The position numbers were made by a program, and so were the translations under genes. A DNA stretch of 64,000 nucleotides from Pseudonocardia sp. EC080619-01 (GTDB taxonomy: Bacteria; Actinomycetota; Actinomycetes; Mycobacteriales; Pseudonocardiaceae), in assembly GCF_001420995.1 (NCBI RefSeq), contig NZ_CP012184.1, positions 5,750,501 through 5,814,500 on the forward strand, written 5' to 3'. Positions within the stretch are counted from its first letter, which is position 1; each line of letters starts with the position of its first letter. Shown piece after piece: positions 12,676-19,615 of this stretch. A model generated the notes under the pieces. It ran no database searches. It was given only the letters and a program-made list of their open reading frames with translations, and had not been told where the DNA came from.

Positions 12676-12795
12676 CCCGGGCTGGTCACAAAGGGTGAAC
12701 CACCCGGCGCGGTGCGTTGCCCGCACGGCTCGGAGCCCCGGGTCTCCGGTGGTGTCGGCCGCGTCACGGTTCACACTGGTCGGCGGAAGGGGTCG

Positions 12796-13065
12796 ATGCA
12801 CGTGAAGACATTCGACGGGTTGTTCGCCGAGCTCCAGGCCAAGGCCACGGAGCGGCCGGCAGGCTCGGGGACCGTCGCCGCACTGGACGCCGGGGTGCAC
12901 GCCCAGGGCAAGAAGGTGCTGGAGGAGGCCGGCGAGGTGTGGCTGGCCGCGGAGTACCAGGGTGACGACGAGCTGGCCGAGGAGATCTCGCAGTTGCTCT
13001 ACCGGCTACAGGTGATCATGATCCAACGGGGGCTCGCCCTCGAGGACGTCTACAAGCATCTGTAG
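12796..13065 (+). CDS. hisE: Phosphoribosyl-ATP pyrophosphatase
   Basis: An 89-residue HisE, the usual stand-alone actinobacterial form. It hydrolyses PR-ATP to PR-AMP, the second histidine step. The MazG-like helices with acidic metal ligands are visible: GKKVLEEAGEVWLAAEY and DELAEEISQLLYRLQV, ending DVYKHL. The ATG at 12796 follows a GGAAGGGG ribosome-binding site. The reading frame extends further upstream, but that extension lies in the hairpin-containing spacer and is not HisE. hisG follows 51 bases later on the same strand. Confidence 0.95.
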   Translation: MHVKTFDGLFAELQAKATERPAGSGTVAALDAGVHAQGKKVLEEAGEVWLAAEYQGDDELAEEISQLLYRLQVIMIQRGLALEDVYKHL

Positions 13066-13116
13066 CGCCCGCCCGCACCAGACAGCACAGCCGAGACCGA
13101 GATTCAGGAGAGCGTC

Positions 13117-14007
13117 ATGCTCCGCGTGGCACTGCCGAACAAGGGCACCCTGGCCGAGCCCGCCGCCACGATGATGCGCGAGGCGGGGTACCGCCAGCGG
13201 ACCGACTCGCGTGACCTCAGCGTGGTCGACGAGGAGAACGAGATCGAGTTCTTCTACCTGCGGCCCAAGGACATCGCCACCTACGTCGGCAAGGGCGACC
13301 TGCACCTGGGCATCACCGGCTTCGACCTCATGGAGGAGTCCGGCAGCCAGACCCAGCAGATCCTCCCGCTGGGCTTCGGCAAGTCCCGGTTCCACTTCGC
13401 GGCGCCGACCGACTCCGACTGGAAGCTCGAGGACCTCGACGGCCGCAAGATCGCGACGTCGTACCCGCGGCTGGTCCGCTCGTACCTGTCCGGCAAGCGG
13501 ATCGGCGCCGAGATCGTGAAGCTCGACGGTGCCGTGGAGATCTCGATCCAGCTCGGCCTGGCCGACGCCATCGCCGACGTCGTCTCCTCGGGGCGGACGC
13601 TGCGCCAGCACGGGCTCCAGATCATCGGCGACCCGATCGCGACGTCGCAGGCCACGCTCATCGAGCGCGAGAAGCGTCCCGACCGTGTCGAGGACGGCGA
13701 CGTCACCTCGACCAAGCGGATCTTCGCCGACCGGCTCCAGGGCGTCGTCCTCGCCCGCGAGTACCTGATGATGGACTTCGACTGCCCCGAGTCGCTGCTG
13801 CCCGACGTGGAGAAGGTGGCCCCGGGTCTGCAGGCGCCGACCGTCTCGCCGCTGCGGAAGGCCGGCTGGGTCGCGGTCCGCACGATGGTCCCGACCAAGG
13901 ACACCAACCGGGTGATGGACCGGCTCGCCACGATCGGCGCGACCGCGATCCTGACCTCGGAGATCCGGTCCTGCCGCGCCATGACCGTGAACGGCCACGG
14001 CAGCTGA
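13117..14007 (+). CDS. hisG: ATP phosphoribosyltransferase, long (HisGL) form
   Basis: A 296-residue HisG that condenses ATP and PRPP, the committed step of histidine synthesis. The catalytic part begins MLRVALPNKGTL and contains YLRPKDIATYV and GITGFDLMEE; the PRPP-binding region is near LADAIADVVSSGRTLRQ. The last 80 or so residues (ending ILTSEIRSCRAM) form the PII-like regulatory domain that binds histidine in long-form enzymes, so feedback inhibition is expected. AGGAGAG precedes the ATG. It forms an operon with hisE and is closed by a strong terminator. Confidence 0.96.
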   Translation: MLRVALPNKGTLAEPAATMMREAGYRQRTDSRDLSVVDEENEIEFFYLRPKDIATYVGKGDLHLGITGFDLMEESGSQTQQILPLGFGKSRFHFAAPTDSDWKLEDLDGRKIATSYPRLVRSYLSGKRIGAEIVKLDGAVEISIQLGLADAIADVVSSGRTLRQHGLQIIGDPIATSQATLIEREKRPDRVEDGDVTSTKRIFADRLQGVVLAREYLMMDFDCPESLLPDVEKVAPGLQAPTVSPLRKAGWVAVRTMVPTKDTNRVMDRLATIGATAILTSEIRSCRAMTVNGHGS

Positions 14008-14019
14008 GTCGTCCGCTCC

Positions 14020-14065
14020 CACGACAGCGGCCCGCTCCCGGATCCCGGGGCGGGCCGCCGTCGTG
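14020..14065 (+). terminator. hisG terminator
   Basis: CACGAC plus GCGGCCCGC pair with GCGGGCCGC plus GTCGTG, separated by one mismatch and a 14-base loop, directly after the hisG stop and before a convergent gene. Confidence 0.75.
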
Positions 14066-14085
14066 TGCGGGGTGGGGCGCCGCGC

Positions 14086-14940
14086 TCAGCGCGGGCGCAC
14101 GGTGAGCGCCTGACCGCTGCGGCCGGTGTGGCCGTGCTCGTCGAACAGGGTGGCCGAGCAGGTGCCGAGCCCGTCCGGCCCGATGACGGTGGCGGCGTCG
14201 ACCCCGATCCACTCGCCCTCGGGCGCCCGGTGCAGGTGCACGGTCAGCTCCGTGTTGACGAACAGCCACTTCCGGACGTCCAGCGGCGCCGCGACGCCGT
14301 TCGCGCAGTCCGCGGCGACCATCAGCCGCTGGGCCGGGGTCGGCTCCTCGCCGTCGACCAGCGGGACCCGGAGCCGGACCCAGGCCCGCGCTGGCCCGGG
14401 AGTGCCCAGCTCGTCGCCGCCGAGCCACGACCACTCGGTGGCGTCGAGGAAGCCGGGCAGCCAGCCGTCGGGCCGCTCGGTGCGGATCGTGCCGGTCTCC
14501 GGGCCCGGCAGCGGCGGGACCGCGCCCTGCTCGGCACCGGCGGTGTCGCCGGCGGCGAGCCGCCAGGCCCTCGCCCGGAGCACGTCGCGACCGCCCGCCG
14601 ACATCGTGGCCGAGAGCAGCTCGATGGTGCGGCCCGGCCGCTCGACCTCCGCGGTGACCGTGACCGGGCCGGCCGGGACCATGCCCAGCACCTCGACCGA
14701 CGCGCGGGCGAGCCGCCAACCCGCCTCGGCGCCACCCGGGCGCGACTCGGGCAGGCGCTCCATCGCCCGGACCAGCAGCGCGGACGGGGGCCCCATGTGC
14801 TGGGCGTCGGCGTACCACGGGCCGGTGGTCGACGGGGTCGCCTCGAACTCGCCGACGGTGCCGCCGCCGTCGCCGGTGCGCTCGCCGTGGGGCAGGTAGA
14901 ACGGTCCGGGGGGAATGGGGGACGTCACGGCCGCGATCAT
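14086..14940 (-). CDS. Acyl-CoA thioesterase-like (TesB/double hotdog) protein
   Basis: A 284-residue protein with the double-hotdog arrangement of TesB-type thioesterases. The N-terminal half includes GPWYADAQHMGPPSALLVRAME and ends around RARAWRL; the C-terminal half includes LMVAADCANGVAAPLDVRKW and a final hotdog strand set. Such enzymes hydrolyse acyl-CoA esters. The ATG overlaps the stop of the upstream nuclease gene by 4 bases, so the pair is translationally coupled, though no functional link is obvious. It is convergent with hisG. Confidence 0.82.
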   Translation of the reverse strand: MIAAVTSPIPPGPFYLPHGERTGDGGGTVGEFEATPSTTGPWYADAQHMGPPSALLVRAMERLPESRPGGAEAGWRLARASVEVLGMVPAGPVTVTAEVERPGRTIELLSATMSAGGRDVLRARAWRLAAGDTAGAEQGAVPPLPGPETGTIRTERPDGWLPGFLDATEWSWLGGDELGTPGPARAWVRLRVPLVDGEEPTPAQRLMVAADCANGVAAPLDVRKWLFVNTELTVHLHRAPEGEWIGVDAATVIGPDGLGTCSATLFDEHGHTGRSGQALTVRPR

Positions 14941-15869
14941 GCCCCGACGGCCTCGCCCGCGGCGTCACCGGGCCACCCGGGGTAGGGCGGTGGCACGCCG
15001 TCCCAGGCGGGGCAGTGCGCGCGGTGGTCGCACGTGCGGCAGGCCCGCCCCCGGTTCGGGCGGAAGTCCCCGGTCGGTGCCGCCCGGCGGATCGCGGACC
15101 AGACGGCGTCGAGGAGACGGGCGAAGCGGTGCAGCTCGTCCTCGTCCGGCCGGTAGGTCAGCGCGGTGCCGTCGGACAGGTACAGCAGCCGCAGCTCGTC
15201 GGGGACCCGGCCGCGGGTGAGCAGCACCGTGAGCGCGTAGAACTTCAGCTGGAACAGCACCGAGCCCTCGAAGCCCTCGCCGGGCGTCGCACCGGTCTTG
15301 TAGTCGACGACCCGCAGCGTGCCGTCCGGTGACTCGTCGAGCCGGTCCACGATCCCCCGCAGCGGGACGACGCCGTCCGCCCCGTCGAGACTCGTCTCGA
15401 CGCGCTCCTCCACGGCCACCGCGGGGACCTCCGCCGGGTCCTCGAGGGTGAAGTAGGTGTCGAGCAGCCCGGCCGCGGAGTCCAGCCACACCGCCAGCTC
15501 CGGGTCGCCGGGACCGGTGAACAGCGGGCCGCCGGTGACCGCGTCGCCGAGCCCGGCGGACAGCTCGTCCCAGCAGGGGCCGAGCAGGGCACGTGCCGCC
15601 GCCGGGGTGCGCTCGGGCGCCGGCAGCGTGAACAGCCGCTCCAGCACCGCGTGCACGAGGGTGCCGCGGACCTGCGCGCGGGACGGCGGCTCGGGCAGCC
15701 GGTCGACGGCCCGGAACCGGTAGAGCAGCGGGCAGCGCCGGAAGTCCGCGGCCCGCGACGGCGACAGCGCGGGCGGGCGCGGCGCCGGACCGGCGGACCC
15801 GGCCTCCACGAGGCCCACGGCGGGCGGCACCGCGGCGGCCGGGTGGGGGAGCGGCTCCTCGGCGGTCAC
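14937..15869 (-). CDS. RecB-family PD-(D/E)XK exonuclease with a cysteine cluster
   Basis: A 310-residue nuclease of the RecB/Cas4/AddB type. Catalytic features are GTLVHAVLERL (helix with the active His), the Asp in LRGIVDRLDE and the D-x-K core in LRVVDYKTGA. A first Cys in DFRRCPLLYRF and three more in CRTCDHRAHCPAW form the four-Cys set that binds an Fe-S cluster in this family. It probably acts in DNA end processing or repair. The start is a GTG at 15869. There is no CRISPR array or other cas gene here, so a Cas4 role is unsupported. Confidence 0.85.
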   Translation of the reverse strand: MTAEEPLPHPAAAVPPAVGLVEAGSAGPAPRPPALSPSRAADFRRCPLLYRFRAVDRLPEPPSRAQVRGTLVHAVLERLFTLPAPERTPAAARALLGPCWDELSAGLGDAVTGGPLFTGPGDPELAVWLDSAAGLLDTYFTLEDPAEVPAVAVEERVETSLDGADGVVPLRGIVDRLDESPDGTLRVVDYKTGATPGEGFEGSVLFQLKFYALTVLLTRGRVPDELRLLYLSDGTALTYRPDEDELHRFARLLDAVWSAIRRAAPTGDFRPNRGRACRTCDHRAHCPAWDGVPPPYPGWPGDAAGEAVGA

Positions 15870-15905
15870 GGTCCCGAGGCTAACCGGGACCCCCGACGGT
15901 CCCGC

Positions 15906-17213
15906 TCAGCCCGGCGGCGTCGTCGTGGCCGCACCGGGGCCGTCCGGATCGGGCGCGCCCTCGGGGACGGCCCCGGGGGCGGCCGGGTCCGCGGCCGGGG
16001 GCGCCGGTGCGGCTGGTTCCGGTGCGGTGCTGCCGGCCGGCGGGGCGGGCTCCGTCGCGGGGCCGTCCGGGGTCCCCTCGGGCACGGCCGGAGCCGGGCT
16101 CCCCGGCTCCGGGGTGGCCGGTGCCGGTGCGGCGGGCCCCGGGGGGACGGTGCACGCGGTGACGGCGTCCTCGGGCCCGGCGTCCGGGCAGTCCCCGCCG
16201 TCGGCCCCGCCGTGCAGGACGTCGGCCGCGGGCGGGTCGTCCGGGCCACCGAGGAGCGTGTCGGCACCGGCGTTGCCGTAGAGCCGGTCCGCCCCGTCGC
16301 CGCCGGTGAGCCGGTCGTCGCCGTCGCCACCGACGAGGACGTCGTCCCCGGCGCCGCCGTCGAGCACGTCGTCGCCCCCGGCCCCGACGATGCAGTCCCG
16401 CCCGGGCGAGCCGGTGATCCGGTCCGCACCGGGGGTGCCGATGATCAGGAACGGGCCGGTCGCCCCCGGTCGCTCGGTGCGGGCGTCGAAGGTCGCCCCG
16501 TTCCCGGACAGGCTGATCGTCTCGGCGGGCTGGGTGATGCCGGCGTCGACGCACTCGGCGGGCGGCGACGCCACGGCCGGGGCGACGGTGGGGGAGGAGG
16601 CGGCGGGCGCGGCGACCCGCAGCGACCGCGCGCCCAGCAGGTTCGTCGTGATGCGGAGGGTGCCGTCGACCCGGTCGGTGAACCCGCCGCTCACCTTGAG
16701 CCGCAGGGTGGCGGCCTCGGTACGCGGCAGCAGCACGATCGCCCCGACCGTCACCTTCACCGGGACCGTCGTCACGGTCCCCGGTTGCAGCGTCGCGACG
16801 ACGCGGTCCTTCCCGTCGAGCAGCGCGCAGTACGACTCCGCGGCGCGCGACCCGAGCGTGACGACCAGCGACCCGACGTTGAGCCCGTCGAGGAGGCCAC
16901 CGACCCCGTTGGTGCACGCCGTCGACGTCGTCGCGGGCAGCGACAACGACAGCGTCGCGGGCACCGTGCCCCGGTAGTCCACGGTGACCGTCGCGGTCGT
17001 CGTGGACCCGGCGCGGAGCCCGGTGAGCGCGACGGCGGGAGGCGCAGACCGGCCGCCCAGCACGACCGTCGCCGACGAGGTGGCGCCTGCCGCTCCGGGA
17101 TCCCGGTCGACGAAGGTCGCCCAGGTGCCCCAGGCCGCGGCGGAGACCGCGACCAGCACGACCGCGGCCCCCAGCGCGAGCACCGCCCGCCGCCGGGGGA
17201 CCGCCGGGCTCAC
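15906..17213 (-). CDS. Secreted RTX/hemolysin-type calcium-binding repeat protein with SipW-type leader
   Basis: A 435-residue exported protein. The N-terminus has a basic RRR stretch, a hydrophobic helix (about 10-28) and GTWATFVDRD, which resembles leaders cut by SipW peptidases. A middle domain (about 40-230) of beta-rich, DUF-like sequence is followed by tandem RTX nonapeptides (GGxGxDxL) from about residue 260 to 315, such as GAGGDDVLDGGAGDDVLVGG, which bind Ca2+ outside the cell. The C-terminal 110 residues are Pro/Ala/Gly-rich and disordered. Its GTG start overlaps the stop of the TasA-like gene, and a SipW gene is divergent. No type I secretion genes are near, so Sec export is inferred. 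Confidence 0.8.
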   Translation of the reverse strand: MSPAVPRRRAVLALGAAVVLVAVSAAAWGTWATFVDRDPGAAGATSSATVVLGGRSAPPAVALTGLRAGSTTTATVTVDYRGTVPATLSLSLPATTSTACTNGVGGLLDGLNVGSLVVTLGSRAAESYCALLDGKDRVVATLQPGTVTTVPVKVTVGAIVLLPRTEAATLRLKVSGGFTDRVDGTLRITTNLLGARSLRVAAPAASSPTVAPAVASPPAECVDAGITQPAETISLSGNGATFDARTERPGATGPFLIIGTPGADRITGSPGRDCIVGAGGDDVLDGGAGDDVLVGGDGDDRLTGGDGADRLYGNAGADTLLGGPDDPPAADVLHGGADGGDCPDAGPEDAVTACTVPPGPAAPAPATPEPGSPAPAVPEGTPDGPATEPAPPAGSTAPEPAAPAPPAADPAAPGAVPEGAPDPDGPGAATTTPPG

Positions 17214-17794
17214 GTGTTCTGGTTCAGGGTGAACGTCGACCCGATCGAGATCCGGTCACCCTGCACCTTGTTGTCGGCCGCCGCCGGGAGGGCGAACTGC
17301 AGCTTGTAGACGCCGTCGGAGTTGCCCCCGAGCGTCCCGGCCGGGAGCGGCGAGTTGACGAAGGTCTTCAGCGGGACGGCGGCGGCCGGCGTCGTCACCC
17401 CGGGCCCGGACAGCACCTGGACGGTCATCTGGTCCTGCAGGTTCCCGCCGGCGGCGCACTTGCCTGCCGCGACGCCCTCCGCCTCCGCCTCCGGCTCGGT
17501 GCAGGTGACGTCGGCACCGGTGACGGTCAGGTTCCCGGTGACGGTGCCGGGGACGGTCCCGACGTTCCGCACCGTGACGTCGACGGTCGTGCTGAACCCG
17601 GGGGCGATGTTGTCCTGGTTGAACAAGGTCGTGCTCGCGTTGGAGCCGACGGTCAGGTCGAGGGTGCCGGACGCGGCGTTGCCGGACGGGCCGTCCTCGG
17701 TGTCGGTGAAGGCGGCATAGGTGCCGAGGCCGATGGCGAGCACAGCCACCGCCACGGCCGCGATGCCGATCGCGAGGCGCTTGCGGTTGTCCAT
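17210..17794 (-). CDS. TasA/camelysin (CalY)-like exported protein with SipW-dependent signal
   Basis: A 194-residue protein beginning MDNRKRLAIGIAAVAVAVLA, followed by GLGTYAAFTDTED. The hydrophobic helix followed by TYAAFTDTE is the typical SipW-dependent leader of TasA and camelysin proteins. The mature part is a beta-rich domain (ASGTLDLTVGSN, NIAPGFSTTVDVTVRNVGT) like TasA/CalY, which in Bacillus forms biofilm fibres. A C-E-x...-C pair occurs near the middle. I chose the ATG at 17794, just before the signal; 32 upstream in-frame codons look non-coding. It overlaps the RTX gene by 4 bases. The fibre role in this organism is inference. Confidence 0.8.
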   Translation of the reverse strand: MDNRKRLAIGIAAVAVAVLAIGLGTYAAFTDTEDGPSGNAASGTLDLTVGSNASTTLFNQDNIAPGFSTTVDVTVRNVGTVPGTVTGNLTVTGADVTCTEPEAEAEGVAAGKCAAGGNLQDQMTVQVLSGPGVTTPAAAVPLKTFVNSPLPAGTLGGNSDGVYKLQFALPAAADNKVQGDRISIGSTFTLNQNT

Positions 17795-17866
17795 GGGACA
17801 CTCTTTCCCACCGGGTCGCCGCAGGTCACCGCTCGATCGTGTACTGCACGTGCCGTAGCGGGCACT

Positions 17867-17872
17867 TATGGT
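17867..17872 (+). promoter_or_regulatory. Predicted -10 box of a leaderless sipW promoter
   Basis: TATGGT lies 6 bases before the sipW ATG, inside the 84-base divergent spacer shared with the TasA-like gene. Confidence 0.4.
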
Positions 17873-17878
17873 GAGCGG

Positions 17879-18472
17879 ATGGGCCGACATTCCTCCGGAC
17901 CCTCCCGTGCGTCCTGGCCGGCGGCCGAGCCCGCTCCCCGCCGCTCGTTGCCCGGCCGGCTGGTCGGCGGGCTGGTCACCCTGCTCGTCCTCGCGGCGGT
18001 CGCGGTCGCCGTGGCGGTGGCCGTGGTCCCGGCCGCGACCGGGTCGCGGGCGCTGACGGTGCTCTCCGGGAGCATGGTGCCGACGCTGTCGGTGGGGTCA
18101 CTGGTCGTCTCCCGCCCGGTCGACCCGGGATCCGTCGTCGTGGGCGACGTCGTCTCGTTCGTCGACCGCGACCCGGCGAGCGGGGAGACCCGCACGGTGA
18201 CCCACCGGGTCGTCGAGGTGGCACCGGGGCCGGTGTTCACGACCCGCGGGGACGCGAACGCCGCGCCCGACCCGCACCCGGTCACTGCGGAGAACCTCCT
18301 CGGGCGGCTCTGGTACCACCTGCCGTGGGTCGGTGGCGCCGCCGGCTTCCTGCGGACCGGGCCCGGGCTGGTCGTCGGCGGGGGTGCGGTGCTGCTGCTG
18401 ATCGGGCTGGTGCTGCTGGTGCCGAAGCGGGGCGGGCGCCCCGGCGGCGGGACGGGTGGGGCGCGCGGCTAG
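17879..18472 (+). CDS. sipW: SipW-type (ER-like) signal peptidase I
   Basis: A 197-residue membrane peptidase. A transmembrane helix (about 28-52) is followed by the catalytic box SGSMVPTL with Ser65, then VVGDVVSF, the general-base motif VTHRVVEV with His109 in place of the Lys of classical bacterial enzymes, and TRGDANAAPD at 122-131. A second helix (about 163-182) ends the protein. The Ser-His dyad and GDAN motif define the SipW/ER subtype, which matures TasA-family proteins. It is divergent from two genes with matching leaders, which are its likely substrates. Confidence 0.9.
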   Translation: MGRHSSGPSRASWPAAEPAPRRSLPGRLVGGLVTLLVLAAVAVAVAVAVVPAATGSRALTVLSGSMVPTLSVGSLVVSRPVDPGSVVVGDVVSFVDRDPASGETRTVTHRVVEVAPGPVFTTRGDANAAPDPHPVTAENLLGRLWYHLPWVGGAAGFLRTGPGLVVGGGAVLLLIGLVLLVPKRGGRPGGGTGGARG

Positions 18473-18475
18473 CGT
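18470..18475 (+). promoter_or_regulatory. Predicted -10 box of a leaderless trmI promoter
   Basis: TAGCGT lies 8 bases before the trmI GTG; its TAG is also the stop codon of the signal peptidase gene. Confidence 0.4.
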
Positions 18476-18483
18476 CGTCGCCC

Positions 18484-19377
18484 GTGCACGACGCCCTCCC
18501 GACCCCCGACGGTCCCCTCGCCGCCTCCGACGACACCGTCACCTGGGAGCCGCCCCGGCGCGGCGGCCCGTTCCGGGACGGGGACCGGGTCCAGCTGACC
18601 GACCCGAAGGGACGCCACTACACCGTCGTCCTCGAGTCGGGTGGCGCCTACCACACCCACCGCGGCCAGATCGAGCACGACGACATCATCGGTGCCGACG
18701 AGGGCAGCCTCGTCCACTCCGCCGCGAACACCCCCTACCTGGCCCTGCGGCCGCGGCTGGCCGACTACGTCCTGTCGATGCCGCGCGGCGCGCAGGTGAT
18801 CTACCCGAAGGACGCCGCACAGATCCTGATGTGGGGCGACGTCTTCCCGGGCGCCCGGGTGCTGGAGGCCGGTGCGGGGTCCGGGGCACTGACCTGCTCG
18901 CTGCTGCAGGCCGTCGGGCCGACCGGCCGGGTCGTGTCCTACGAGGTCCGCGACGACCACGCCCCGCACGCGGTGAGCAACGTCGAGAAGTTCTTCGGGC
19001 ACCGCCCGCCGCACTGGGACCTCACCGTCGGCGACGTCCGCGAGCACCGTGGCGAGGTCGACCGGGTCGTCCTGGACATGCTCTCGCCGTGGGACGTGCT
19101 CGACACGGTGAAGGAGAGCCTGGTGCCGGGCGGGATCCTCGTCGGGTACGTGGCGACCACGACCCAGCTCTCGGTGCTCACCGAGAAGCTCCGCGAGATG
19201 CAGTGCTGGACCGAGCCGGAGGCGTGGGAGGCCATGGTCCGGCCGTGGCACGTCGTGGGGCTCGCGGTCCGGCCGGAGCACCGGATGATCGCGCACACCG
19301 CCTTCCTGGTGACGTCGCGCCGGCTCGCCGACGGCGTGACCCCGCCCCGGCAGCAGCGCCGCCCGACCGGCCGCTGA
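18484..19377 (+). CDS. trmI: tRNA (adenine-58-N1)-methyltransferase
   Basis: A 297-residue TrmI that makes m1A58 in the T-loop of tRNAs using SAM. The N-terminal beta domain contains GGPFRDGDRVQLTDPKG and HTHRGQIEHDDIIG. The Rossmann SAM-binding site is VLEAGAGSGALTCSLL, followed by VVSYEVRDDHA, and the catalytic Asp region is DRVVLDMLSPWDVL. I chose the GTG at 18484 because conserved sequence begins soon after and a leaderless promoter lies just upstream; the open frame before it overlaps sipW. In actinobacteria this gene commonly lies next to the proteasomal ATPase gene, as here. Confidence 0.93.
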   Translation: MHDALPTPDGPLAASDDTVTWEPPRRGGPFRDGDRVQLTDPKGRHYTVVLESGGAYHTHRGQIEHDDIIGADEGSLVHSAANTPYLALRPRLADYVLSMPRGAQVIYPKDAAQILMWGDVFPGARVLEAGAGSGALTCSLLQAVGPTGRVVSYEVRDDHAPHAVSNVEKFFGHRPPHWDLTVGDVREHRGEVDRVVLDMLSPWDVLDTVKESLVPGGILVGYVATTTQLSVLTEKLREMQCWTEPEAWEAMVRPWHVVGLAVRPEHRMIAHTAFLVTSRRLADGVTPPRQQRRPTGR

Positions 19378-19580
19378 GGACGGCGTCCGCACCAGGGGAT
19401 TCACCCGGATCGCCCTGGCGGCGGACCACGACGCGCCCGGCGCGGAACAAGAACGTTACGAAGTCCCCTCCGTGTGGACGTGGCGGTGACGGGCGAGAAG
19501 CCGCAGAGTGACCACGTGGTGCCGACCGGCTGAGGCCCGGATCACCGGTTCGACGCACCGCCGCGGTTCCCCCGCCCGGG

Positions 19581-19586
19581 TACCGT
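19581..19586 (+). promoter_or_regulatory. Predicted -10 box of mpa
   Basis: TACCGT, 29 bases before the GTG start, with GGAGGG between them at 19603-19608. The rest of the 238-base gap after trmI shows no other clear signal. Confidence 0.4.
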
Positions 19587-19615
19587 GGTGAGACGGAACA
19601 CGGAGGGAGGCTGCC

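Noticed and set aside
14937..15869. Cas4 of a CRISPR system
   Set aside because: The RecB-like nuclease has the four-Cys pattern, but there is no array or other cas gene; a general repair nuclease fits better.
15906..17213. RTX toxin exported by a type I system
   Set aside because: No ABC exporter, membrane-fusion or outer-membrane genes are present, and the protein has an N-terminal leader instead of a C-terminal type I signal.
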